This document shows positions 1 to 6,409 of a stretch of DNA of 39,379 nucleotides, piece after piece. The number at the start of each line of letters is the position of its first letter. Position 1 is the stretch's first letter. The position numbers were made by a program, and so were the translations under genes. The stretch comes from Anaerolineales bacterium (GTDB lineage Bacteria; Chloroflexota; Anaerolineae; Anaerolineales; UBA4823): positions 1-39,379 of the forward strand of contig JAGVAD010000051.1 of assembly GCA_020060465.1 (NCBI GenBank), written 5' to 3'. The notes beneath the pieces are model-generated. The model searched no databases, had not been told where the DNA came from, and saw nothing but the letters and a program-made list of their open reading frames with translations.

Positions 1-100
1 ACTGATCGTGCCGGTGGCGCTGGAGCAGGGCTCGCGCTTCGCCATCCGTGAAGGCGGTCTCACCGTCGGCGCCGGCGCAATCACCAAAATCCTGGATTAA
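1..100 (+). CDS. tuf: Elongation factor Tu, C-terminal end (partial)
   Basis: Only the last 32 codons are present; the gene begins before the window. The reading frame starting at base 2 gives the typical EF-Tu end, with RFAIREGG followed by [12 protein letters not shown] and a TAA stop. EF-Tu carries aminoacyl-tRNA to the ribosome as a GTP complex; the visible part belongs to the third beta-barrel domain. It lies directly upstream of rpmG and the tRNA-Trp/secE/nusG group, an order common in bacteria. The identification rests on the conserved C-terminal motif and is very safe. Confidence 0.95.
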   Translation, partial: LIVPVALEQGSRFAIREGGLTVGAGAITKILD

Positions 101-107
101 CTTTGAC

Positions 108-132
108 GGAAGGAGATCCGCCGAAAGCGGAT
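108..132 (+). promoter_or_regulatory. rpmG Shine-Dalgarno followed by a small hairpin
   Basis: A strong ribosome-binding sequence GGAAGGAG sits at 108-115, but the ATG of rpmG is 30 bases further on. The gap holds a perfect 6-bp hairpin, ATCCGC (116-121) with GCGGAT (127-132) and loop CGAAA. Folding would bring the site to about 13 bases from the start codon. This is what the sequence shows; the idea that the hairpin sets the spacing is inference. Confidence 0.5.
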
Positions 133-145
133 AGTAAAAATCAGT

Positions 146-313
146 ATGGCATCCAAGAAAGATGTTCGACCAGTGATCACGCTGGCATGTACAGAGTGTA
201 AGGAACGCAATTACACCACCGAGAAAAACCGCCGCAACGATCCTGGCCGTTTGGAATTCAAGAAGTATTGCTCGCGCTGCCGCAAACATACACTGCATCG
301 CGAAACGAAGTAA
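146..313 (+). CDS. rpmG: Large ribosomal subunit protein bL33
   Basis: This 55-residue basic protein begins [18 protein letters not shown] and is the normal length for bL33, a small protein near the E-site of the 50S subunit. It has two CxxC pairs (CTEC and CSRC) and so is the zinc-binding form. The final part, with [17 protein letters not shown], is typical of the family. It was found by direct reading of the frame. It sits between tuf and tRNA-Trp, in the standard tuf-rpmG-trnW-secE-nusG order. The Shine-Dalgarno site lies unusually far upstream, separated by a small hairpin. Confidence 0.95.
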   Translation: MASKKDVRPVITLACTECKERNYTTEKNRRNDPGRLEFKKYCSRCRKHTLHRETK

Positions 314-332
314 TCATTGAACGTGTTCCGCG

Positions 333-390
333 CCAGCCGTCACACGTCCAGAAAAGTAGTGGTAGAATAATAACAGACGTGTGACGCTGG
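333..390 (+). repeat. Large inverted repeat between rpmG and tRNA-Trp
   Basis: Arms CCAGCCGTCACACGTC (333-348) and GACGTGTGACGCTGG (376-390) pair over 15 bp with a single bulged C. The loop of about 27 bases carries GTGGTAGAAT (359-368), which looks like an extended -10 element for the tRNA gene. There is no T-run after the stem, so it is not a normal intrinsic terminator. It could be an RNA processing site in a tuf-rpmG-trnW transcript or a cruciform around a promoter. Confidence 0.6.
359..368 (+). promoter_or_regulatory. Possible extended -10 promoter of tRNA-Trp
   Basis: GTGGTAGAAT has a TGG extension followed by TAGAAT, one mismatch from TATAAT. There is no convincing -35 box 16-18 bases upstream. 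Its distance to the mature tRNA start (411) is 43 bases. The same GTGGTAnnAT pattern stands before several other genes in this window, which supports it. Confidence 0.4.
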
Positions 391-410
391 TGTAGGAGAC
401 ACGTGAATAC

Positions 411-484
411 AGGCCAGTAGCTCAATTTGGCAGAGCACCGCTCTCCAAAAGCGGGGGTTGTGGGTTCGATTCCTGCCTGGCCTG
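411..484 (+). tRNA. trnW: tRNA-Trp (anticodon CCA)
   Basis: All four arms fold. The acceptor is AGGCCAG (411-417) with CTGGCCT (477-483) and discriminator G484. The D-arm is GCTC/GAGC. The anticodon stem is CCGCT/AGCGG around loop CTCCAAA, giving anticodon CCA for tryptophan. The T-arm contains the TTCGATT loop. The 3' CCA is not encoded, since CCT follows. The place between rpmG and secE is a conserved position for this tRNA. Confidence 0.95.
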
Positions 485-493
485 CCTGAACAT

Positions 494-519
494 AACGCCG
501 TCTTTCCAGGCGGCGTTTT
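494..519 (+). terminator. Weak terminator-like hairpin after tRNA-Trp
   Basis: AACGCCG (494-500) pairs with CGGCGTT (511-517) and is followed by only four T residues. It lies between the tRNA and secE and could reduce read-through or mark a processing point. The T-run is too short for a confident terminator. Confidence 0.4.
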
Positions 520-566
520 AAGCGTAAGAAAATCTCGAGGCAATGACTGCCCGTAAGGAGTGTTTT

Positions 567-794
567 GTGGCAAACAAAGAGAAAGAAGAAAAATCTGGCG
601 CTTATAAGCAACCCAATGCTATCCGGCGGTACGTTAATGAGACGGTAGGAGAGTTGCGCAAAGTCTCATGGCCCACGCGTAAAGAAGCCACAAACCTCAC
701 CATTGTCGTTTTAGTGGTTATGTTTATTATGAGCTTCTATTTAGGCTTGCTGGACTTTATTTTCTTGCGCCTCTTCGCTTTGCTGTTTGCCTGA
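567..794 (+). CDS. secE: Protein translocase subunit SecE
   Basis: SecE is the small essential clamp of the SecYEG channel in the cytoplasmic membrane. The 75-residue product has a charged N-terminus, the family motif VNETVGELRKVSWPTRKEA, and one transmembrane helix (about residues 46-72), as in most bacteria outside the gammaproteobacteria. I chose GTG at 567 because AAGGAG (555-560) is six bases upstream; an in-frame ATG at 543 would place this site inside the gene. It precedes nusG, the almost universal partner. Confidence 0.93.
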   Translation: MANKEKEEKSGAYKQPNAIRRYVNETVGELRKVSWPTRKEATNLTIVVLVVMFIMSFYLGLLDFIFLRLFALLFA

Positions 795-868
795 CGCCAG
801 AAATCTGCGCAGTGTGATCGAAAGAGAGCAGACCGCGTCGCTCCACAAGCCACAGGAAAGTAGGCAAA

Positions 869-1585
869 ATGGATTCGTACGACCCAGAAAACCGACCCGA
901 TAAATGGATCGAAGAAAGCCCTGACGATGCAGAGTTGAATATTTCTGACATTGAAGGGCAAGCCAACGATCAAGAGGAGCCGATCAGCGAAAGCGATCTA
1001 TCGGCGGATTTTGGTTTTCCAGGCGCAGACGAGGCTGGCTTAGCAGAAACCGAAGCGGGAGATGGGCGCGCCTGGTATGTCGTCCATTGTTATTCCGGCT
1101 ACGAAAACAAAGTCCGTCATAATCTCGAACAGCGTATCGAAAGTATGGGGATGAAAGATAAAATCTTCGATGTCGTCGTCCCCACCGAGGAAGAGATCGA
1201 GGTCAAAGAAGGCAAACGCCGAACCGTGGAGCGCCGCGTTTTCCCTGGCTATATCCTGGTTAATATGATCCTGAGCGAAGAATCATGGTATGTGGTGCGC
1301 AACACTCCAGGAGTGACTGGCTTTGTAGGTATGGGCAACACACCCACGCCGTTACGACCAGAGGAAGTGGCGCAGATCATTAAACGCATGGAGGCGGAAG
1401 CGCCGCGCATCAAGGTCACATTCAGACCGGGAGAACGAGTGCGCATCGTGGATGGTCCCTTCAACGACTTTCGCGGCACAGTTTCGGAGATTGATATGGA
1501 GCGCGCCAAAGTGCGCGTGATGGTCAACTTTTTCGGCCGGGAAACGCCGGTTGAATTGGATTTCTTACAAGTAGAGAAGGCATAA
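869..1585 (+). CDS. nusG: Transcription termination/antitermination protein NusG
   Basis: NusG binds RNA polymerase and links it to Rho or the ribosome. The 238-residue protein has an acidic, probably unstructured extension of about 65 residues, then the NGN domain starting at [14 protein letters not shown], and a KOW domain near the end ([18 protein letters not shown]). Most NusG proteins are about 175-200 residues, so the excess is the N-terminal extension. The ATG at 869 follows a weak AGGAAAG site. It lies 74 bases after secE and 89 bases before rplK, in the standard order. Confidence 0.95.
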   Translation: MDSYDPENRPDKWIEESPDDAELNISDIEGQANDQEEPISESDLSADFGFPGADEAGLAETEAGDGRAWYVVHCYSGYENKVRHNLEQRIESMGMKDKIFDVVVPTEEEIEVKEGKRRTVERRVFPGYILVNMILSEESWYVVRNTPGVTGFVGMGNTPTPLRPEEVAQIIKRMEAEAPRIKVTFRPGERVRIVDGPFNDFRGTVSEIDMERAKVRVMVNFFGRETPVELDFLQVEKA

Positions 1586-1622
1586 CAGCCGTTCGCTTTG
1601 CATCATTGGCGGATGGCTTGAA

Positions 1623-1660
1623 CGGTGGGAGGGTGTTTTTCCCTCACCCGCTAATACCAC
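1623..1660 (+). promoter_or_regulatory. Structured leader before rplK, candidate L1-binding operator
   Basis: GTGG (1625-1628) pairs with CCAC (1657-1660) and GGGTG (1631-1635) pairs with CACCC (1645-1649). The helices are separated by an uneven internal loop, GA on one side and seven bases on the other. The Shine-Dalgarno GAAGGAG begins at 1661, directly after the lower helix. The same layout is found before rplA with a T-A to C-G change that keeps pairing. Ribosomal protein L1 is known to regulate the L11-L1 genes by binding mRNA; assigning this fold to L1 is inference. Confidence 0.6.
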
Positions 1661-1674
1661 GAAGGAGAAAAACT

Positions 1675-2100
1675 GTGGCAAAGAAACTTAAGGCAATTGT
1701 ACGTTTGCAGATCACTGCCGGTAAGGCAAATCCTGCGCCCCCCATTGGCCCGGCGCTGGCCGGGCATGGGATCAATCTGATGGCCTTCTGCAAGGAATAT
1801 AACGCCCGCACATCCAATCGCATGGGCGAGATTATCCCTGCGGAGATCAGCATCTATACGGACGGTTCTTTCACGTTTGTGCTTAAGACGCCGCCCGCTT
1901 CAGTACTGCTCAAGAAAGCCGCCGGCGTCGAAAAGGGTTCGGCGCATGCCCCACGCGATAAGGTTGGCAAAGTAACCCGCGCTCAGGTGCGCGAGATCGC
2001 AGAATTGAAGATGAAAGATCTCAACGCAGTGGATATCGAAGGCGCGATGCGCCAGATCGAAGGCACTGCCCTTAATATGGGATTGGAAATTGTAGATTAG
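1675..2100 (+). CDS. rplK: Large ribosomal subunit protein uL11
   Basis: The 141-residue product is exactly the usual length of L11, the protein of the GTPase-associated centre that also activates RelA. It starts [20 protein letters not shown], followed by [18 protein letters not shown], both family signatures. GTG at 1675 is the start, eight bases after GAAGGAG (1661-1667); longer in-frame starts would include the leader hairpin. The protein is the substrate of PrmA, encoded at 34460-35398 in this same window. Confidence 0.96.
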   Translation: MAKKLKAIVRLQITAGKANPAPPIGPALAGHGINLMAFCKEYNARTSNRMGEIIPAEISIYTDGSFTFVLKTPPASVLLKKAAGVEKGSAHAPRDKVGKVTRAQVREIAELKMKDLNAVDIEGAMRQIEGTALNMGLEIVD

Positions 2101-2105
2101 CCCCC

Positions 2106-2149
2106 GGTGGGAGGGCGTACTGGTTCTCTCCGGCGCCCGTTTGAACCAC
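2106..2149 (+). promoter_or_regulatory. Structured leader before rplA, twin of the rplK leader
   Basis: GTGG (2107-2110) pairs with CCAC (2146-2149) and GGGCG (2113-2117) pairs with CGCCC (2134-2138). The internal loop has GA on the left and seven bases, GTTTGAA, on the right. The Shine-Dalgarno GAAGGAG follows at 2150. The design matches the rplK leader, with a compensatory base-pair change in the upper helix and a different top loop. It is a good candidate for L1 feedback control. Confidence 0.6.
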
Positions 2150-2161
2150 GAAGGAGACGAT

Positions 2162-2881
2162 ATGGCAAAGCATGGAAAGAAATATTTAGAAGCAGCGGCG
2201 AAAATTGATGGTACCCGTAATTACGACCCCCGCGAAGCGATCAAACTGGTCAAAGAGACATCAACCACCAAGTTTGATAGCACCGTGGAAGTGCACATCC
2301 GCTTGGGAGTAGATCCGCGCCACGCCGATCAGCAGGTGCGAGATGTAGTGGTGCTGCCGCATGGTCTGGGCAAGACAGTGCGCGTTCTGGTGTTTGCCCA
2401 GGGAGATGGCGCCGCGCTTGCGCGCCAGGCGGGCGCCGATTATGTCGCCGATGACGATGAAATCATCGGTAAAATCCAAAGCGGCTGGACGGATTTCGAT
2501 GTGGCCATCGCCACCCCAGATATGATGGGCAAAGTTGGTCGCCTGGGACGCGTCCTTGGCCCGCGCGGATTGATGCCCAACCCCAAAGCCGGCACAGTGA
2601 TTCCAGCGGAAGATATTCCACGCGTGGTCAATGAGGCCAAAGCCGGGCGTGTAGAGTTTCGCGTCGACAAGACCGCCAACTTGCACGTACCCATTGGCAA
2701 AGTTTCATTCGACGAGAAGAAGCTATACGAGAACCTGGCAGCTCTGATGGAAGCGGTAAAGAAAGCCAAGCCGGCTTCCGCCAAGGGCACATACATTCGC
2801 CGGATTACTTTGACCTCAACCATGGCGCCTGGCATTAAGGTTGACCCGGCTGCATCGCAATCCATGGAGCTTCCAGAGTAA
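2162..2881 (+). CDS. rplA: Large ribosomal subunit protein uL1
   Basis: L1 forms the mobile stalk at the E-site and in many bacteria represses its own mRNA. The 239-residue protein begins [16 protein letters not shown] and has the signature [20 protein letters not shown] in the middle, both typical. ATG at 2162 follows GAAGGAG (2150-2156); a TTG at 2141 lies in the leader loop and is not used. It follows rplK after a 61-base structured gap and is followed by the L10-type leader. Confidence 0.96.
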   Translation: MAKHGKKYLEAAAKIDGTRNYDPREAIKLVKETSTTKFDSTVEVHIRLGVDPRHADQQVRDVVVLPHGLGKTVRVLVFAQGDGAALARQAGADYVADDDEIIGKIQSGWTDFDVAIATPDMMGKVGRLGRVLGPRGLMPNPKAGTVIPAEDIPRVVNEAKAGRVEFRVDKTANLHVPIGKVSFDEKKLYENLAALMEAVKKAKPASAKGTYIRRITLTSTMAPGIKVDPAASQSMELPE

Positions 2882-2887
2882 GTAGTG

Positions 2888-2907
2888 TCGTGGGCGCGCG
2901 CCCACGA
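2888..2907 (+). repeat. 20-bp perfect palindrome after rplA
   Basis: The palindrome is centred between 2897 and 2898 and has the arm TCGTGGGCGC. It starts six bases after the rplA stop. No T-run follows, so it would fold as a hairpin without being a normal terminator. It may protect the rplA 3' end or mark an RNA processing point ahead of the L10 leader. Confidence 0.6.
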
Positions 2908-2929
2908 GGTTACAAACGCAGTGAACAAT

Positions 2930-3046
2930 TGAATCGGCGAGCAGCTCGCCGAACGCTTCGCCAGAGACAGCAGGCGCTGATCGGAAACGACAGCTTAATC
3001 TCCTGCCGAGGTGGAGGCCCTCCAGAATATAAATCCGTGTACGGAT
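2930..3046 (+). ncRNA. L10-type ribosomal protein leader RNA
   Basis: The stretch between rplA and rplJ holds the conserved segments of the L10 leader, namely CCAGAGACAGCAGGCG (2961-2976) and TTAATCTCCTGCCGAGG (2995-3011). Extra hairpins are CGGCGA/TCGCCG (2935-2951), TGGAG/CTCCA (3012-3024) and ATCCG/CGGAT (3033-3046). The L10(L12)4 complex is known to bind such leaders and shut down its own synthesis. Here the leader is followed by a terminator, which points to control by transcription attenuation. Limits are approximate. Confidence 0.85.
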
Positions 3047-3051
3047 GGAAG

Positions 3052-3089
3052 GTCTTTGCCAAAGCTCAGCGAGGCAAAGACTTTTATTT
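3052..3089 (+). terminator. Attenuator terminator ahead of rplJ
   Basis: A perfect 9-bp stem, GTCTTTGCC (3052-3060) with GGCAAAGAC (3073-3081), is followed by TTTTATTT (3082-3089). It ends just before the rplJ ribosome-binding site AGGAGG (3094-3099). Its place after the L10 leader suggests that binding of L10 decides between read-through and termination. Confidence 0.85.
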
Positions 3090-3109
3090 AGAAAGGAGGT
3101 GAATGAACA

Positions 3110-3646
3110 TTGGCGATCTCACGGAAACGTAAAGAGGAACTGGTCGCCCAATACGTGGACTGGCTCACCCGCAGCCAGGCGATGTTTGTGACCGAATACG
3201 TCGGCCTCTCGATGAAAGACATTGATAATCTGCGCGCGAAAGTGCGCGAAGTGGGCGGCGAATTCCACATCATCAAAAACACGCTGGGACAGGTTGCTAT
3301 CACTTCTGCTGGTCTGCAACTGCCAGAGAGTTTTCTCGAAGGCAGCAGCGCCATGGTTTTCGCATTCAAAGATGCGCCTGAAACTGCCAAAGTGTTGAGC
3401 GAGTTTGCTCGCACTTCGGAATTTGTCAAGATCAAAGGCGGTCTTCTGGATCGGCGTCCGATTTCTGCGGAAGAAGTGAAGGCATTGGCTGATCTACCGC
3501 CTCTACCGATCATGCGCGCGCAATTGTTAGGCGTACTGGCTGCGCCTGCCAGCAGGCTGGCGCGCACGCTTGCCGAGCCTGCTCGCCAGGTGGCTGCGGC
3601 CCTCCGCGCCTACAGCGAGAAAGACGCTGCCCCCGCGGCAGCATGA
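3110..3646 (+). CDS. rplJ: Large ribosomal subunit protein uL10
   Basis: L10 anchors the L12 dimers at the base of the ribosomal stalk. The 178-residue product starts MAISRKRKEELVAQYVDWL and keeps the family pattern, with FVTEYVGLSMKDIDNLRAKVRE and the C-terminal helix that binds L12. The start is TTG at 3110, ten bases after AGGAGG (3094-3099); the ATG at 3103 is in another frame and stops after nine codons. It is preceded by its own leader and attenuator and followed by rplL after 69 bases. Confidence 0.94.
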   Translation: MAISRKRKEELVAQYVDWLTRSQAMFVTEYVGLSMKDIDNLRAKVREVGGEFHIIKNTLGQVAITSAGLQLPESFLEGSSAMVFAFKDAPETAKVLSEFARTSEFVKIKGGLLDRRPISAEEVKALADLPPLPIMRAQLLGVLAAPASRLARTLAEPARQVAAALRAYSEKDAAPAAA

Positions 3647-3715
3647 ACCACCGCGTTTGTTGATAACGAATTTTTGGGAAGAATTTTGATTTCACGATTT
3701 TGAAGGAGTATAAAA

Positions 3716-4099
3716 ATGGCTGATTTGGATAAACTCGTTGAAGAGCTGAGCAAGCTCTCTGTTCTCGAAGCCTCGCAATTGGTGAAGAAGCTGGAAGAGG
3801 TTTGGGGTGTTTCCGCCGCTGCGCCTGTGGCAATGGCAGCGATGGCCGCCCCTAGCGCTGCAGCGGCTGCGGAGCCGGTTGAGGAAAAGACCGAATTCGA
3901 CGTAGTCATTAAGGACGCAGGTCCTAAGAAGATCGAAGTCATCAAGACCATCCGCCAGCTCACAAACCTGGGGCTGAAAGAAGCCAAAGACGTGGCTGAA
4001 ACCGCCGGTAGCAAGATCCTTGAGGCAGTCAGCAAGGAAGCTGCAAACGACGCCAAGGCCAAGTTGGAAGCCGCCGGTGCAGTAATCGAGATCGTGTAA
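3716..4099 (+). CDS. rplL: Large ribosomal subunit protein bL12 (L7/L12)
   Basis: L12 recruits translational GTPases to the ribosome. The 127 residues divide into an N-terminal dimerisation part ([20 protein letters not shown]), an Ala-rich hinge (about residues 34-53) and a C-terminal domain with [21 protein letters not shown] and [12 protein letters not shown]. Start ATG 3716 follows GAAGGAG (3702-3708). A strong terminator comes 65 bases after the stop, so the operon appears to end here and not to run on into rpoB. Confidence 0.96.
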   Translation: MADLDKLVEELSKLSVLEASQLVKKLEEVWGVSAAAPVAMAAMAAPSAAAAAEPVEEKTEFDVVIKDAGPKKIEVIKTIRQLTNLGLKEAKDVAETAGSKILEAVSKEAANDAKAKLEAAGAVIEIV

Positions 4100-4164
4100 C
4101 TGGCAAACCAGGCGTCTGTTCGTTCGATCCGATCAGAACTCGACGCTGCTTTAACGAACATTGG

Positions 4165-4199
4165 GTAAAAAGGCTGCCGCGTGCAGCCTTTTTACTTTT
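4165..4199 (+). terminator. Strong terminator after rplL
   Basis: GTAAAAAGGCTGC (4165-4177) pairs perfectly with GCAGCCTTTTTAC (4183-4195) around a five-base loop. T-rich sequence on the right and A-rich on the left would let it work from both strands. It closes the ribosomal operon and separates it from the two-component genes. Confidence 0.9.
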
Positions 4200-4207
4200 C
4201 CCTCCCT

Positions 4208-4217
4208 GTGGTATATT
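4208..4217 (+). promoter_or_regulatory. Probable promoter of the two-component operon (extended -10)
   Basis: GTGGTATATT contains TATATT (4212-4217) with a TGG extension. The -35 region is only T-rich, being part of the terminator arm. The predicted start near 4224 would leave a short leader with GTGGAGG before the ATG at 4241. The 15 bases CCCTGTGGTATATTA recur before ferritin on the other strand. Confidence 0.55.
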
Positions 4218-4240
4218 AATAGAACTAGAGTGGAGGTCTT

Positions 4241-4918
4241 ATGAGCGCAAGGATTCTAATCATTGAAGATGATGAAGCAATCTTGAAGTTTTTAAGGCGA
4301 GGGTTGGCCTATGAAGGGTATCAGGTGGATACCGCAGTAGATGGGCAATCCGGCCTCGCCCTGGCACGCGATAATCCTCCCGATTTGGTCGTATTGGACC
4401 TGATGCTGCCCGGCATTGACGGCCTGGAAGTGTGCCGCAGGCTGCGCGCCGGTGGCCCGGTGCCTATTCTGATTCTGACTGCTAAAGACACAGTCAATGA
4501 TCGCATCCAGGGATTGGATATGGGCGCGGACGATTACATGGTCAAACCCTTTAACCTGGATGAATTGCTGGCGCGCATCCGCGCTCTGTTGCGCCGCGCT
4601 CAACCCAGCCGCCCACAAGTTCTCCGCTTCGCCGATCTCTCTCTAGACACAGGAACCAGACAAGCTTCCCGCGGCGACCGGGTGATCTCGCTTACCGCCA
4701 AAGAATATGAACTGCTGGAACTTTTCTTGCGTCACCCGCGTCAGGTGCTGACCCGCGACATGATTTTCGATCGCGTCTGGGGATATGATTTTGGCGGAGA
4801 GAGCAATATCATCGAAGTTTATATCCGCTATCTACGGCAAAAACTCGAAGCAGAACAGGAACCTCGGCTGATTCATACCGTGCGGGGAATGGGCTACGTT
4901 TTGAGAGAAGCCTCCTGA
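4241..4918 (+). CDS. OmpR/PhoB-family response regulator
   Basis: This 225-residue protein has a receiver domain (residues 1-115) with acidic pair D10/D11, phospho-acceptor D53 in [12 protein letters not shown], the conserved Thr of LTAKD and the Lys of MVKPF. A winged-helix DNA-binding domain follows (about 130-225) with [22 protein letters not shown] and the end [10 protein letters not shown]. It should be phosphorylated by the sensor kinase encoded 26 bases downstream. The start ATG follows GTGGAGG. Overall it resembles MprA-type regulators; targets cannot be read from the sequence. Confidence 0.92.
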   Translation: MSARILIIEDDEAILKFLRRGLAYEGYQVDTAVDGQSGLALARDNPPDLVVLDLMLPGIDGLEVCRRLRAGGPVPILILTAKDTVNDRIQGLDMGADDYMVKPFNLDELLARIRALLRRAQPSRPQVLRFADLSLDTGTRQASRGDRVISLTAKEYELLELFLRHPRQVLTRDMIFDRVWGYDFGGESNIIEVYIRYLRQKLEAEQEPRLIHTVRGMGYVLREAS

Positions 4919-4944
4919 CCGCACGATCTTTTATCTAAACTTAA

Positions 4945-6330
4945 ATGTCGCTGCGCGCCCGTCTGGCTTTACTGTACACTTCGATTGTCGGGGGCATTCT
5001 ATTCATTTTCGGCATGGCAGTTTATATTTCGGTCAGCGTTACGCTGATCCGCCAGGTGGATGCACGCCTGGAATGGGCAGCGGAAACCGTGCTGGGTTCC
5101 GTTCGCGCCGACGCTTTAGGGGTAACCTCGCTGCCAGAGCTTAATCTCTTCAGCGATGTGTACATCCAAATTTGGGGGAAAAACGGTCAATTGGCGTCCA
5201 GTTCACCCAACATTTCCGGCTATACCCGTCCGCTGGACCCGGTTGGCGTTCAATCCTCCCGTCTCGGCTTCCGAGATGTGACCCTGGGCGATACTTCGAT
5301 GCGTGTCCTGACCGTCCCCATGGTCTATCGCAACACCAATCGCGTGGTCGGCGTGCTGCAGGTCGCCTCCAGCCTGGCGATGATCCATACCATTCAGAAG
5401 GTATTGCTGATCGTGCTCTTCATTGGCGCAGCCATCTCCATGGTCATCGCCGGCGTGGCAGGCTGGATCAGCATCAGTCAGGCGTTGACGCCGCTCGAAG
5501 CGGTTACGCAAACCGCCTTGCAGATCACTCGCGCCGACGACCTTTCCCGCCGCATTCCCTATCAGGGGCCAGAGGAAGATGAAGTCGGTCAATTGATCAA
5601 AGCCTTCAATCAGACCCTTTCCCGACTGGAAAACTTGTTCAACACTCAACGACGCTTTATTGCCGATGTTGGTCATGAATTGCGCACCCCTTTAACGGTG
5701 ATTAAAGGAAACATTGACCTGATGCGGCGCATGAACTGTACAGATGAAGAGTCAATGGACAGCATCGAAAGCGAGGTGGATCGGCTCACCCGGCTGGTCG
5801 GCGATCTACTCTTGCTGGCGCAGGCCGAATCGGGCAAATTGCCCCTGGCAAACGAGCTGGTCGAAATCGACTCGCTGGTGCTGGAAGTCCTCAATCAGAT
5901 GCGTATCCTAACCAAGGACCGCTTGCGTCTGACTTTGGGGGAGATTGACCAAGTGCTTGTTTGCGGCGACAAAGATCGCCTGAAACAGGTGCTCGTCAAC
6001 CTGATCGGCAACGCCATCCAATATACGCCGACGGGCGGCGAAGTAATCGTGGGAGTGGGCAAAGTGGATAACCGCGCCAGAATCACGGTGAGCGATAACG
6101 GCCCGGGTATTCCCCCCGAAGACTTGCCGCATATTTTCGAACGGTTCTATCGCGGCGAAAAATCGCGCACACGCACGAAAGAAGGAAAGGGGTTTGGCTT
6201 AGGCTTATCTATCGCCTATTGGATTGTACGCAATCACGGGGGGCAAATTGAAGTTTCTTCACGTGAACCCAGCGGGACGACCTTTTGCGTCTGGCTGCCT
6301 TTAGCGCAAAATAATTGTCACGAGAAGTGA
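4945..6330 (+). CDS. Two-component sensor histidine kinase
   Basis: The 461-residue kinase has a transmembrane helix at about 8-34, an extracytoplasmic sensor region of about 115 residues, a second helix at about 153-175, a HAMP linker, and a HisKA domain with the phospho-accepting H244 in VGHELRTPLTVIKGN. The ATP-binding domain shows the N box NLIGNAIQYTP (from N352), DNGPGIPPEDLPHIFERFYRG and GKGFGLGLSIA. It pairs with the regulator just upstream. No clear Shine-Dalgarno precedes ATG 4945, so translation may be coupled. The signal sensed is unknown. Confidence 0.92.
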   Translation: MSLRARLALLYTSIVGGILFIFGMAVYISVSVTLIRQVDARLEWAAETVLGSVRADALGVTSLPELNLFSDVYIQIWGKNGQLASSSPNISGYTRPLDPVGVQSSRLGFRDVTLGDTSMRVLTVPMVYRNTNRVVGVLQVASSLAMIHTIQKVLLIVLFIGAAISMVIAGVAGWISISQALTPLEAVTQTALQITRADDLSRRIPYQGPEEDEVGQLIKAFNQTLSRLENLFNTQRRFIADVGHELRTPLTVIKGNIDLMRRMNCTDEESMDSIESEVDRLTRLVGDLLLLAQAESGKLPLANELVEIDSLVLEVLNQMRILTKDRLRLTLGEIDQVLVCGDKDRLKQVLVNLIGNAIQYTPTGGEVIVGVGKVDNRARITVSDNGPGIPPEDLPHIFERFYRGEKSRTRTKEGKGFGLGLSIAYWIVRNHGGQIEVSSREPSGTTFCVWLPLAQNNCHEK

Positions 6331-6340
6331 TTGTCAACAT

Positions 6341-6383
6341 TCAGGCCAATGGGTAACATGGACTTGTTGACCCACTGGCCTGA
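6341..6383. terminator. Long hairpin between convergent genes
   Basis: TCAGGCCAATGGGT (6341-6354) pairs with ACCCACTGGCCTGA (6370-6383) with one mismatch; inner bases AACA/TGTT extend the stem. It lies between the kinase stop (6330) and the stop of the minus-strand gene (6410). There is no T-run on either side, so termination would depend on stem strength alone. Confidence 0.5.
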
Positions 6384-6409
6384 TGAGAGGGGAGTTTGCA
6401 TTCGAGCAT

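Noticed and set aside
2888..2907. 20-bp palindrome as an attachment or restriction-related site
   Set aside because: No integrase, methylase or duplicated flank is nearby; a hairpin in the rplA-rplJ message is the simpler reading.
2440..2928. Long open frames opposite rplA and other ribosomal genes
   Set aside because: They are antisense shadows of well-conserved genes, have no ribosome-binding sites and give protein sequences without family features.
3103..3132. Nine-codon frame starting at the ATG just after the rplJ Shine-Dalgarno
   Set aside because: Its spacing to AGGAGG is only three bases and it lies in another frame over the L10 start; TTG 3110 gives the full, conserved L10 N-terminus.
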